Assembly (NCBI GenBank): GCA_015661745.1
Contig: DQVL01000148.1
Span: forward strand, 1-24,471
Source: Thermoprotei archaeon
Lineage (GTDB): Archaea > Thermoproteota > Nitrososphaeria > Geothermarchaeales > JDFR-13
Reading direction: 5' to 3'
DNA: 24,471 nucleotides
Shown here piece by piece: positions 8,726-16,453 of the stretch. Every line of letters starts with the position of its first letter. The stretch's first letter is position 1. A program made the position numbers and the translations under genes. The notes under the pieces were generated by a model. The model searched no databases, had not been told where the DNA came from, and saw only the letters and a program-made list of their open reading frames with translations.

Positions 8726-9352
8726 TCACCTCTTTATAAGCTTCTTCACAATAATATATCCTATTAAACCTATGGTTATTAAGATTATGAGGGCTGTCTC
8801 TGCGTTATCCAATGTATATGCAAGTCTTATATATAGATCCCTAGTTATCCATCCCAAGTATCCAAGTATTAAATATCTTGGGATGCTACCCACTAATGTT
8901 GAGGTTAGATAACCTTTAAAATCATATTCTAGGATTCCAGATGCTATAGAGACTAGGGAGAGTGGCATAATAGGTATAGCCCTATAAATAACTATCTGGA
9001 GCCAACTCTTTCCACCCAATATAGAGATAGCCTTATTAAGTTCATCAACTTCTATACCTATATATCTACTAAACCTCTCTATAATAGGTATCCCCCCTAA
9101 CTTACCAAGGTAGTAGAATGGGATATTCGCTAATGTAGCTGTTAAACCCCCTGCAAAACCGATCTTAACCCCCAATATAAATAATGCTTCTATACCTTGA
9201 GAACCCTCTAGCAATGCGAATCCAGCGGCCATAGGTATTACAGGACTTGGTATAGGGACGATTATAGTCTCTATCAATACCCCTATTACAACCGCTATCC
9301 AGTCGAGCTCAGTAATTTTTGTGACTAGATAATCAACTATTTCACTAAGCAT
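8726..9352 (-). CDS. DedA/VTT-family membrane protein
   Basis: A 208-residue integral membrane protein of the DedA (SNARE-associated/VTT) superfamily, whose characterised members flip phospholipids or isoprenoid lipid carriers. It shows a hydrophobic N-terminal re-entrant region with PIPSPVIPMAAG at about 32-43, a central SFSRYIG-like amphipathic stretch, then the VTT signature YRAIPIMPLSLVSIASGI around 123-140, followed by two further membrane segments and a short basic tail. The order Arg-x-x-Pro then Ala-Gly is typical of the family. It is first in a two-gene unit with L13e. The promoter probably lies in the 110-bp gap shared with the divergent thiamine operon. Substrate unknown. Confidence 0.82.
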   Translation of the reverse strand: MLSEIVDYLVTKITELDWIAVVIGVLIETIIVPIPSPVIPMAAGFALLEGSQGIEALFILGVKIGFAGGLTATLANIPFYYLGKLGGIPIIERFSRYIGIEVDELNKAISILGGKSWLQIVIYRAIPIMPLSLVSIASGILEYDFKGYLTSTLVGSIPRYLILGYLGWITRDLYIRLAYTLDNAETALIILITIGLIGYIIVKKLIKR

Positions 9353-9379
9353 CCAACGTCAACTCCTAACTCGTTTGGA

Positions 9380-9431
9380 TATTTAGATATATAATCTATA
9401 CAGTGTATCTATCCATCATATAAATATTTTA
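9380..9431. promoter_or_regulatory. Divergent promoter region, DedA gene and thiDN operon
   Basis: The 110-bp gap between divergent genes carries an AT-rich block readable on the minus strand as a TATA element (about 9380-9396) and, on the plus strand, TATAAATATTTTA at 9419-9431. The plus-strand box would place thiDN transcription start about 10-15 nt before ATG 9463, near GAGGTGGG at 9443-9450. No TPP riboswitch-like conserved boxes are visible. Confidence 0.45.
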
Positions 9432-9462
9432 TTTCATATATTGAGGTGGGATATCCAAATAA

Positions 9463-10830
9463 ATGGATATGATTACCCATGAGATTGGACGTATCTACCC
9501 AGTTGCATTGACTATAGCCGGTAGCGACTCAGGCGGGGGAGCCGGTATCCAAGCTGATCTAAAGACGTTCGCGGCTCTCCAGGTACATGGCACTGTAGCA
9601 TTAACTTCTATCACTGCTCAAAATACATATGAAGTTACCATGGTTCAAGATATCTCTCCTGATATGGTTGAGGAGCAGGTTAGAGTTGTATATAGAGATC
9701 TAGGTATTGATGCAGCTAAATCCGGTATGCTCCATACAACCGAGATTATAGATGCTGTATCCAAGGTTTTGAATGAGTATAGCTTTCCATATGTCTTGGA
9801 TCCTGTTATGATTGCAAAGAGCGGTGCAAAACTCCTTATGGATGAGGCTATTGAGGCTCTAATCGATAAACTATTTCCAAGGGCATCAATAGTTACTCCA
9901 AACCGTTTCGAGGCTGAAAGGATAGTCGGGTATAAAATAGATTCTATATCTGATGCTGAGAAGGCTTTAGAGGATATTATTGGACTTGGTCCAGAGGCTG
10001 TAGTCATTAAAGGCGGCCATATAGAAGGCGAATATTCAATAGATATATTTTATGATGGGAAGTCTATAGAATATTTTAAGGCTCCTAGGATAGAGTCGAG
10101 GACTACCCATGGGACAGGATGTAGTTTCTCAGCTGCTATTACAGCCTTCCTAGCTAGGGGATATAGCCTTAGAGAGTCTGTTGAGAATGCTAAAAGATTC
10201 ATAACTATATCGATTGCATATGGACTTGAACTAGGTAGGGGATCTGGACCCGTCAATCCAATGGCATATATATTTAATGAGGCTTCTAGAATCCAGGTTT
10301 TGGAGGAACTATATAGATTTGTTAAGCGTCTCTCAAGACTCGAATGGATAGGGAATCTAATCCCTGAGGTAGGGATGAACATAACATATTCTACTCCCTA
10401 TCCCATGAATATAAATGATATAGCTGCCTTCCCAGGTAGGATAAGATACTCTGATGGATTGATATATAGCTACCCCAGATTTGGGGTTAGCAGGCATCTA
10501 TCACGATATATTCTTAAGCTTAGGGAGCTTGGAAGTTATGTGAGGGCAGCAATTAACATAAGATATGTTGATGAAGCTATTGGGGCTTTGAAGAGTCTCG
10601 GCTATAAAATAGGGTTTTACGATAGGCGGCTAGAGCCAGATGAGGTTAAGAGGGTGGAGGGACGTACTATTGAATGGGGTGTATATGAGGCTTATAAAGA
10701 TGCTGGTGGACCCCCGGATGTTATATATCACCTTGGTGACTGGGGTAAGGAGCCTATGATAGTCCTCCTCTCAGAAGACTTAGATTCCCTATATAACATG
10801 GTATCCGGTCTGGAGGGGATCTATATATGA
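9463..10830 (+). CDS. thiDN: Bifunctional HMP-P kinase / thiamine-phosphate synthase (ThiD-ThiN)
   Basis: This 455-residue fusion joins two steps of thiamine synthesis. Residues about 12-265 are ThiD, which phosphorylates hydroxymethylpyrimidine (phosphate): AGSDSGGGAGIQADLKT at 19-35, DPVMIAKSGAKLL at 113-125, TPNRFEAE at 145-152 and the THGTGC anion-hole/catalytic Cys motif at 215-220. Residues about 278-450 are ThiN, the archaeal replacement for ThiE that condenses pyrimidine and thiazole phosphates; its FGVSRHLSRY (340-349) and GDWGKEP (425-431) stretches are recognisable. I kept ATG 9463, which has GAGGTGGG 12 nt upstream; ATG 9469 is an alternative. The stop overlaps the thiW start as ATGA, so the genes are translationally coupled. 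Confidence 0.93.
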   Translation: MDMITHEIGRIYPVALTIAGSDSGGGAGIQADLKTFAALQVHGTVALTSITAQNTYEVTMVQDISPDMVEEQVRVVYRDLGIDAAKSGMLHTTEIIDAVSKVLNEYSFPYVLDPVMIAKSGAKLLMDEAIEALIDKLFPRASIVTPNRFEAERIVGYKIDSISDAEKALEDIIGLGPEAVVIKGGHIEGEYSIDIFYDGKSIEYFKAPRIESRTTHGTGCSFSAAITAFLARGYSLRESVENAKRFITISIAYGLELGRGSGPVNPMAYIFNEASRIQVLEELYRFVKRLSRLEWIGNLIPEVGMNITYSTPYPMNINDIAAFPGRIRYSDGLIYSYPRFGVSRHLSRYILKLRELGSYVRAAINIRYVDEAIGALKSLGYKIGFYDRRLEPDEVKRVEGRTIEWGVYEAYKDAGGPPDVIYHLGDWGKEPMIVLLSEDLDSLYNMVSGLEGIYI

Positions 10831-11372
10831 GGATCTCAGTAAAGATTGCATTGATAGCGTCATATACTGCATTGGGGATTGTATTAAGCCCTTTATGGTT
10901 CCCAGTATTAGGTTCTAAGGCATTCCCATTTCAACATATGATAAATATATTGTCAGCTATAACCCTAGGCCCTCTATATGCAGCATTAGTCGCTGTCTTC
11001 GTAGGTATAATCAGATACTCCCTAGGTTTAGGAACTATATATGCGTTTCCAGGTGGGATCCCCGGGGGATTAGTCGTTGGAACATTCTATATCCTACTTA
11101 GGAGGTATATTCCACCCTCTAAAGCCTGGAAGATATCGGCCTTTACCGAGCCTATAGGTACGGTCTTGATTGGGGCTTTAACATCATATTTCCTGATCGC
11201 CCCTTTAATAGGTGATGAACGTACATTGGCGTTGGCGTCAGAGAATATATTTACTGGGTTATTAATATTCTCCACTGGTTGGTTTATAAGTAGTTTCATA
11301 GGTGTTTTAGTGGCTTTTACGACCCTATATTTTCTTGAGGTATCTAGATATATTAGATTTTTAGAGGGATGA
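10827..11372 (+). CDS. thiW: ThiW, thiamine-precursor transporter S-component
   Basis: ThiW proteins are substrate-binding S-components of energy-coupling-factor transporters, predicted to import the thiazole moiety of thiamine. The 181-residue protein has about five or six membrane segments and the family's stretches LSPLWFPVLGSKAFPFQHM (21-39) and IYAFPGGIPGGLVVG (71-85), where an aspartate-free Gly/Pro-rich loop lines the binding site. Placement directly after thiDN, with a 4-nt ATGA overlap, supports a role in feeding the ThiN reaction with salvaged thiazole. No EcfT or EcfA energising genes are in this window, so shared components elsewhere are assumed. Confidence 0.88.
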   Translation: MRISVKIALIASYTALGIVLSPLWFPVLGSKAFPFQHMINILSAITLGPLYAALVAVFVGIIRYSLGLGTIYAFPGGIPGGLVVGTFYILLRRYIPPSKAWKISAFTEPIGTVLIGALTSYFLIAPLIGDERTLALASENIFTGLLIFSTGWFISSFIGVLVAFTTLYFLEVSRYIRFLEG

Positions 11373-11911
11373 GTGTAGAGATAATTCTTAATAGATATAC
11401 ATTGATATTAGGTGATGTCGGTACAGGAAAGACTCTATTGACAAGCAAGTTTATAAAGGAGCTTATTAGACTTGGATATGACGGTGATATGTATATCATT
11501 GATCTCGCCCCGAATATTAGGAACTTAGGTTCTAGGCTATCTAAATATGTATATGGCTTTAGAAACTCGATATATAGATATTCTAGGGAGATAAAGGCTC
11601 CAAGGACTGAAGCAGATAGCCCAGAGATTTTGAGGGAGTATATAGAGAGGAATTACCATGTCTCCCTAGAGTTTTTTAAAGACTTTTTAAAATCTGGGAG
11701 GAAGATCCTAGTAGTTAATGATCTATCGATATTTCTTCATTATGGCGAGGTTTCTGAGCTACTAAATTTTATAGAGTATTCAGATACATTCCTAGGTAAT
11801 TCATATTATGGGGTGGATATTGTAGATCGTTTTGGATTGGGTATTGATGAGGTGGAGAGGGAGAAGGTTCTCGAGTTGGCTAGGTATATGGATAATGTGA
11901 TTAGACTATAG
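11369..11911 (+). CDS. Small P-loop NTPase of unknown function, coupled to thiW
   Basis: A 180-residue protein I cannot assign to a named family. It has Walker A GDVGTGKT at 15-22, a following strand MYIIDLAP at 41-48 that resembles the nucleotide-switch strand of RecA/HerA-like ATPases, and a probable Walker B KILVVNDLS at 112-120 (D118). It lacks an ABC signature (LSGGQ), so it is not an EcfA-type transporter ATPase. The start ATG overlaps the thiW stop (ATGA), which implies co-expression with thiamine salvage. Its stop codon directly abuts the convergent SIS gene with no gap. A regulatory or assembly role in the pathway is possible but unsupported beyond position. Confidence 0.78.
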   Translation: MSVEIILNRYTLILGDVGTGKTLLTSKFIKELIRLGYDGDMYIIDLAPNIRNLGSRLSKYVYGFRNSIYRYSREIKAPRTEADSPEILREYIERNYHVSLEFFKDFLKSGRKILVVNDLSIFLHYGEVSELLNFIEYSDTFLGNSYYGVDIVDRFGLGIDEVEREKVLELARYMDNVIRL

Positions 11912-13045
11912 CTACTCCATTATACTATGGTAATATCTGAGGATCGACTCTGGAAGTACAAGTCCCTTCTCCATCAACCTAGTTATAAGTTTTATAGGTA
12001 ATGGACTTAATATGAACGATGCATATAGATAGAAGTCTCTAGGTACTCCAGATACATAGTTTTCACAGTCTTCAAGGGTTATCCTATATGTAGAATATTT
12101 CTCTAATTTACTTCCTCTCCTACCTACGACAGAGAGTATTACTGCACCAGTATTTATAAAGTCTTCAGCCCACTTTAGAACTACAGGGGTCTCTCCACTA
12201 CATGATATCAATATCCCTAGATCTCCATATCTAGGTCTAGGTGTATTTGATCCTCTAGCCCTATATACATGGTCTCCAATGGCATATTTTATATGGTTAA
12301 GCCTTATAACTAGCATGGTCGCCACTTCATATGCACTTCCTCTTCCACCTATGAAGACGTTGCATCGCCTCTCTAGAATATCAAGTGATCTCTCATAATC
12401 CTCTGAATAGATATGATTATTTAGTTGCTCATCTATAGTTTTAATGTAATACTCTAGCTGCTCCCTAAAATTGTTTATCCCTCGATACACCATCTTAACC
12501 ACGGTCTGGAATAGTAGTAGACTTCCAAGCTCGAATACATCACCCATTATACCTGTTGTCGGATAATCTATGGCTACCCTATCTATTCCCTTTAACTGGA
12601 TAACCAATCCATATCTATCTCCTAGACGGCCTAGGCTAGACTCTATATTGGATGTGACCACAATTAATTTCATATTCTGGTTGAGCCTGTGTTCATCGAT
12701 GTATTTAGCGAAGTCGGATGCAAGTATATATGGTTCGAAGCTCTCTCCACTACCTGAGTTAACTATCATAGTTATCTTCTCATACTCCCTTGTTAGGCTG
12801 TCTAAAGCTTCAAACATGTTGTTTCCTGGAAACCCAGCATCCTCTGGTGTCAATATAGTGGGTGAATCTTTAATCTTTGAATATTGGCTCATAGCTATTT
12901 TGAGGGCTGAATAGCTTCTTCCACTTCCATATGGGATTATAACGTCACTCTCCCTTAGATAGTCTATGAAGATATCTATATCTTCATCTCTAATATTCCT
13001 TACATTGTTGAATATTTGATCAATATATTTGTATTGGGGAGGCAT
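11912..13045 (-). CDS. Tandem SIS-domain sugar isomerase-like protein
   Basis: SIS domains bind phosphosugars. The 377-residue protein has two: the first with IPYGSGRSYSA (37-47) and VNSGSGES (95-102), the second with FIGGRGSAYEV (231-241) and SCSGET (281-286). The second half (GRGSAYEVATMLVIRLNHI-like) resembles the isomerase module of glucosamine-6-phosphate synthase, but there is no glutaminase domain. It could be an aminosugar-phosphate isomerase/deaminase or a related aldose-ketose isomerase. I chose ATG 13045; a GTG at 13054 begins immediately after the flavin-reductase stop, but its ribosome binding site (GAGGT around 13058-13062) would be too close, whereas that site and GGTG suit the ATG. 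It is downstream of, and likely co-transcribed with, the flavin-reductase-like gene. Confidence 0.78.
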   Translation of the reverse strand: MPPQYKYIDQIFNNVRNIRDEDIDIFIDYLRESDVIIPYGSGRSYSALKIAMSQYSKIKDSPTILTPEDAGFPGNNMFEALDSLTREYEKITMIVNSGSGESFEPYILASDFAKYIDEHRLNQNMKLIVVTSNIESSLGRLGDRYGLVIQLKGIDRVAIDYPTTGIMGDVFELGSLLLFQTVVKMVYRGINNFREQLEYYIKTIDEQLNNHIYSEDYERSLDILERRCNVFIGGRGSAYEVATMLVIRLNHIKYAIGDHVYRARGSNTPRPRYGDLGILISCSGETPVVLKWAEDFINTGAVILSVVGRRGSKLEKYSTYRITLEDCENYVSGVPRDFYLYASFILSPLPIKLITRLMEKGLVLPESILRYYHSIME

Positions 13046-13054
13046 GTTAGACAC

Positions 13055-13606
13055 CTACCTCTTTAAGATTATCGGTGTGCCGGAGTTGGTCACGAATGCT
13101 CTACCTATATTCTGCATTAGAATCCTCGTCTTTCTAAGGTCCCATCCATATCTCGTAAACAATTTTTTATCTGCATATACAGCTACCGCTTCACCGATCA
13201 CTAGATCCACTTCACCTACTGGAATCATCTTCATAACTTTACATTCTGCATATCCCAACGCATTTGTATAGTAGGGTGTTTTAATATTTTTTGATGGGCT
13301 TAACGGTATATTCCTCTCCTTTATCTTATCAACTTCATACTTGCTTCTGGTTCCTACATAATAGACTAGGTCTACATCCTTATCTGATACTACATTAACG
13401 GTATATTCACCATATTTCTTAACTAGTTTATATGTATATGTCTCTCTATCGAGTGCCAAACCAAGTGTCCAAGGCTCCTCACTTATAGGCATTACCCAGC
13501 TGGCAGCCATGACATTTACGTCATCGTCTCTACCACTAACAATTAGATAGGCGGGTCTAGGATGGAATACTCTATAGAATGGGTCGTCAACCTCTATAAA
13601 AGTCAT
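13055..13606 (-). CDS. Flavin reductase-like, FMN-binding split-barrel protein
   Basis: A 183-residue protein with the split beta-barrel pattern of the flavin reductase (FMN-binding) family: HPRPAYLIVSG at about 15-25, VNVMAASWVMPIS (30-42), which is the usual phosphate-loop region, LGLALDRETYTYKLVKKYGEYTVNVV (48-73), and later LGYAECKVMKMIPVGEVDLVIG, the family's characteristic 'GAGALLEC...GDH..FVG' equivalent. Members use FMN to transfer electrons from NAD(P)H or simply bind flavin. It is followed immediately by the SIS-domain gene. Its promoter probably lies in the 68-bp gap shared with the divergent ATPase. The physiological electron partner is unknown. Confidence 0.82.
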   Translation of the reverse strand: MTFIEVDDPFYRVFHPRPAYLIVSGRDDDVNVMAASWVMPISEEPWTLGLALDRETYTYKLVKKYGEYTVNVVSDKDVDLVYYVGTRSKYEVDKIKERNIPLSPSKNIKTPYYTNALGYAECKVMKMIPVGEVDLVIGEAVAVYADKKLFTRYGWDLRKTRILMQNIGRAFVTNSGTPIILKR

Positions 13607-13641
13607 ATCTATACACCCTTGGCTCTTAGGAGGTAAACAAG

Positions 13642-13651
13642 TTAAATTATA
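13642..13651. promoter_or_regulatory. TATA element in divergent intergenic gap
   Basis: TTAAATTATA is centred 28 nt upstream of the plus-strand ATG at 13675, which predicts a leaderless mRNA for the ATPase gene. Read on the minus strand the overlapping TATAATTTAA could serve the flavin-reductase operon with a leader of about 15 nt. The two divergent units may therefore share one promoter core. Confidence 0.5.
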
Positions 13652-13674
13652 TTCTTTAGATTAATATAACAATT

Positions 13675-15000
13675 ATGGTGGATGGTATGGATAGATATGG
13701 ATTTTCATCATCAAGTATAAAATATAGTAATCCACACTGGGAAGGAAGAAAATATATTGATAAAAAATTTATTGAAAGATCTATTATCCATTCATTACTA
13801 GATGCTATTGAACAGTATAGAGTGGTAATTTTATATGGACCCCTTGGCGTAGGTAAGACAACGCTTATACATCAAGTTATAGATAGGTTATCCCAAGACT
13901 TTAACCCATCAAATATATTATATCTACCCTTGGATGATCCATCTTATAATCCGATAAATGTAAAGAATTTTTATTTTAATGAGGTTGTTAAGGATGCTTC
14001 CCAGCCTATCTATATAGTATTGGATGAATTCCTATTCCTAGATGGATATAGAACCTATATTAGAGAGTTGTTGAGTAGAGGTGGGGATGTTAGGCTTATA
14101 CTAATATCTAGCTATAAAATTGATGATCTTAATATTCCGGATGTAGACTATAAAGTATTTAATATTAATCCATTAAGCTTCTTAGAATTCCTTAATTTAA
14201 GTGGCTATAACATCACGGCTATCCCATTTGATCAATATAGGGTTAGAGATTTCTATATCGAAAATTTAGATCTAGTCGATACATATATGGAGTATCTCGT
14301 TAGAGGTGGTTTCCCCCGGTTAACGATCGAGATGGAGAGGCATTATGTAAGGGGTTGGATAAAGAATAATGTCTTGGATAGGATTATATATAAGATTATC
14401 CCACGTATAGGTAGGAAGAGGCGTCCACATATAGCTGAAAGTATATTTAGAGTTATATGCTTCGACCCTGGTGAAGCCATCAACTATAATCGGTTATCAG
14501 ATGCTGTAGATAAGGATATTAGGACTGTATCAACCTATATTAATACTTTGGAGTCTGCATATTTAATCCGTATCTTGAAACATATGGTTGGTAGGGGGAA
14601 GGCAGGTAGGAAACTTCCTAAGATATATCCATATAATTCAGCATATCCATATAGTCTATACCCAGATAGATTCAACTATGAAGACTATCTAAATAGTGTT
14701 GTTGAGGGGAGGATCATACAGTTCCTTGACATTAAATATTATATGAGGCGTTCCAGTGGCGTAGATATCTTGATTTGGGAGGCCGGTAATATGTACATCC
14801 CTGTATATGTAAAGTATGTGAGGCGTGTATCAAGGAGGGATGTAAAGAGGATTAATAATATAGCTGGTAGGTTAAAGTCTAAATATGGATTTGTGATTGT
14901 GAAGGAGACCCTAGACTTTATACATGAGGATGATGTTAATATATGGGTTATCCCCGCATGGCTCTTTGAATTGATTGATTTCAGCCCATTATATAGATAG
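13675..15000 (+). CDS. Archaeal AAA-type ATPase with DUF4143-like C-terminus
   Basis: A 441-residue ATPase of the archaeal AAA_14/DUF4143 class, common in hyperthermophiles and mostly uncharacterised. Walker A GPLGVGKT is at 55-62, Walker B IYIVLDE at 112-118 (D117, E118), a sensor-like LILISS at 141-146 and the class-typical NPLSFLEFL at 165-173. Residues 260-305 look like a winged helix. The C-terminal domain has the spacing of a PD-(D/E)xK fold: E344, D364 in SGVDILI, then PVYVKY at 376-381. The residue normally Glu in the ExK position is Tyr378, so nuclease activity is doubtful. The probable start is leaderless ATG 13675; ATG 13687 with GGTGG upstream is an alternative. Single-gene unit. 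Confidence 0.83.
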   Translation: MVDGMDRYGFSSSSIKYSNPHWEGRKYIDKKFIERSIIHSLLDAIEQYRVVILYGPLGVGKTTLIHQVIDRLSQDFNPSNILYLPLDDPSYNPINVKNFYFNEVVKDASQPIYIVLDEFLFLDGYRTYIRELLSRGGDVRLILISSYKIDDLNIPDVDYKVFNINPLSFLEFLNLSGYNITAIPFDQYRVRDFYIENLDLVDTYMEYLVRGGFPRLTIEMERHYVRGWIKNNVLDRIIYKIIPRIGRKRRPHIAESIFRVICFDPGEAINYNRLSDAVDKDIRTVSTYINTLESAYLIRILKHMVGRGKAGRKLPKIYPYNSAYPYSLYPDRFNYEDYLNSVVEGRIIQFLDIKYYMRRSSGVDILIWEAGNMYIPVYVKYVRRVSRRDVKRINNIAGRLKSKYGFVIVKETLDFIHEDDVNIWVIPAWLFELIDFSPLYR

Positions 15001-15044
15001 AGTATTATACATTACAATATACATATTAATTTTGGAGCTTTTCA

Positions 15045-15107
15045 TATAGGCTCTATATAAACTAAAATGTATATATATAAAATTCTATCGATTTATAGAG
15101 AGCCATA
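15045..15107 (+). repeat. Imperfect inverted repeat over aminotransferase promoter
   Basis: The left arm TATAGGCTCTATATAAA at 15045-15061 and the right arm TTTATAGAGAGCCATA at 15092-15107 are complementary apart from one mismatch and one bulged base. The 30-nt spacer contains a TATATATAAAA run. The right arm itself holds a TATA-like TTTATAG centred about 30 nt before ATG 15126. It could be an operator for a dimeric regulator or a hairpin in the upstream gene's 3' end. Confidence 0.5.
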
Positions 15108-15125
15108 GAATATTTATTAGATGTA

Positions 15126-16382
15126 ATGAGTGATGATCTATATACCAAGTTCTTTGCGTCGAGAGTCGCTAATATGAGGTCTAGTGAGATCCGTGAACTC
15201 CTAAGTATACTACAGCAGGATGTAATAAGTTTTGCTGGTGGGGCTCCAGACCCTAATACATTCCCAAAGATAGAGAATTTTCAGGAGGCTGTTGAGTATG
15301 CCCTAGCAAATTATGAGAAGGCTTTCCAATATGGTACGACAGAGGGCCTCCTATCTTTTAGGAAGCAGATATCGGCCTTCATGTATAGACAGATGAATGT
15401 TAAGATTGATCCTGAGAATATATTGGTTACTGTGGGTAGTCAGGAGGCTCTAGATATTATTGGTAGGGTGTTTCTAGACTATAGAAGTCGTATAGTGGTT
15501 GAGCTACCCACCTATATAGCCGCTCTACAGACCTTCAATATATGGAATCCAAAGTATATCGCTATTCCCACTGATGATGATGGATTAGATATCAAGGTTT
15601 TAGAGAATCGTCTAAGGAGGGTATATAGTGGGGGTAAGAGGGTTAAACTGCTCTATGTAGTGCCTACAGGTCACAATCCATTAGGTAGTGTTATGCCCTT
15701 AGATCGTAGGAAGAGGCTTCTTGAATTGGCTGAGAAATATGACTTTTATATTGTTGAGGATGATCCATATGGATTTATAACGTATGATAGGGTTCCACCT
15801 AGGCTTATATCTTTAGATGGTGGGGAGAGGGTTATATATGTATCTACATTCAGTAAATTATTTTCTCCAGGCTTTAGACTAGGTTGGATAGCGGGGCCCA
15901 GTAAAATTGTTAAGATGCTACTCCTAGCTAAGCAGGCTGTAACCCTTTGTCCACCTCCCTTCAACCAGTTTGTGGTTGAGTATTTCCTTAGGAATAGATG
16001 GATAGACGGTAATATACCTAATATTAGGGAGGTATATAGGGTTAAGAGGGATGCCATGTTAGAGGCTATGAATCATTATATGCCTAAGAGTGTCAGGTGG
16101 ATAGAGCCTAAGGCAGGGTTCTTCGTCTTTACATATCTACCTGAGGGAATAGATTCTAAGGCTCTACTCTATAGGGCTATAGAGAAGGTTAAAGTTGCTT
16201 ATGTACCTGGAGCGGGATTCTATGTAGATGGAGGGGGTAAGAATACTTTAAGACTAAGTTTTAGCCTCCCAACCCCAGAGACGATTAAAGAAGGTATAAA
16301 GAGATTAGGATTATTCTTTGACCAGATACTCCCAAAGGAATCTAGGGATTCCCTGTCAATCGAGGAGGAGATGGTTAAATAA
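15126..16382 (+). CDS. PLP-dependent aminotransferase, LysN/aminoadipate class
   Basis: A 418-residue fold-type I aminotransferase close to the alpha-aminoadipate/aromatic aminotransferases (LysN, and the catalytic part of MocR proteins). Visible features: SFAGGAPDPNTFP at 35-47, QYGTTEG at 68-74, the Asn/Asp/Tyr cofactor contacts in HNPLG (N184) and EDDPYG (D212, Y215), the Schiff-base lysine in TFSKLFSPGFRLGW (K244, with phosphate-binding R251), and the substrate-carboxylate arginine in NTLRLSFS near 389. It lacks the N-terminal GntR helix-turn-helix of MocR. In crenarchaea such enzymes act on 2-aminoadipate, branched or aromatic amino acids; the substrate is not decidable here. No lysine or other amino-acid biosynthesis genes are adjacent. 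Confidence 0.87.
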   Translation: MSDDLYTKFFASRVANMRSSEIRELLSILQQDVISFAGGAPDPNTFPKIENFQEAVEYALANYEKAFQYGTTEGLLSFRKQISAFMYRQMNVKIDPENILVTVGSQEALDIIGRVFLDYRSRIVVELPTYIAALQTFNIWNPKYIAIPTDDDGLDIKVLENRLRRVYSGGKRVKLLYVVPTGHNPLGSVMPLDRRKRLLELAEKYDFYIVEDDPYGFITYDRVPPRLISLDGGERVIYVSTFSKLFSPGFRLGWIAGPSKIVKMLLLAKQAVTLCPPPFNQFVVEYFLRNRWIDGNIPNIREVYRVKRDAMLEAMNHYMPKSVRWIEPKAGFFVFTYLPEGIDSKALLYRAIEKVKVAYVPGAGFYVDGGGKNTLRLSFSLPTPETIKEGIKRLGLFFDQILPKESRDSLSIEEEMVK

Positions 16383-16396
16383 TCTCCCCCTCCAAC

Positions 16397-16406
16397 TATT
16401 TTTAAA
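16397..16406 (+). terminator. T-rich terminator candidate after aminotransferase
   Basis: A pyrimidine-rich stretch beginning just after the stop codon (CTCCCCCTCC) leads into TATTTTTAAA, the oligo-T type of signal that ends archaeal transcription. No hairpin accompanies it. Confidence 0.3.
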
Positions 16407-16420
16407 TGGTTTAGACATTG

Positions 16421-16431
16421 CTTAAAAAATA
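16421..16431 (+). promoter_or_regulatory. TATA box for the class-III aminotransferase gene
   Basis: CTTAAAAAATA is centred 28 nt upstream of ATG 16454. No ribosome binding site is seen between it and the start, so the transcript is probably leaderless and independent of the upstream aminotransferase. Confidence 0.55.
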
Positions 16432-16453
16432 TCCTTCTCTCATATGATTCTCT

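Noticed and set aside
9353..9462. TPP riboswitch upstream of thiDN
   Set aside because: The leader after the TATA box is only about 10-15 nt and the gap lacks the conserved THI-box elements and any stable paired structure.
11369..11911. EcfA ATPase for the ThiW transporter
   Set aside because: It lacks the ABC signature, Q-loop and switch histidine and is too short for an ABC ATPase.
11912..13045. Bifunctional phosphoglucose/phosphomannose isomerase
   Set aside because: The GMGGSGIGGD-type N-terminal motif and the single-SIS architecture of that family are absent; the two half-motifs resemble GlmS-type SIS domains instead.
15126..16382. MocR-type transcription regulator
   Set aside because: The protein begins directly with the aminotransferase fold; there is no N-terminal GntR helix-turn-helix.
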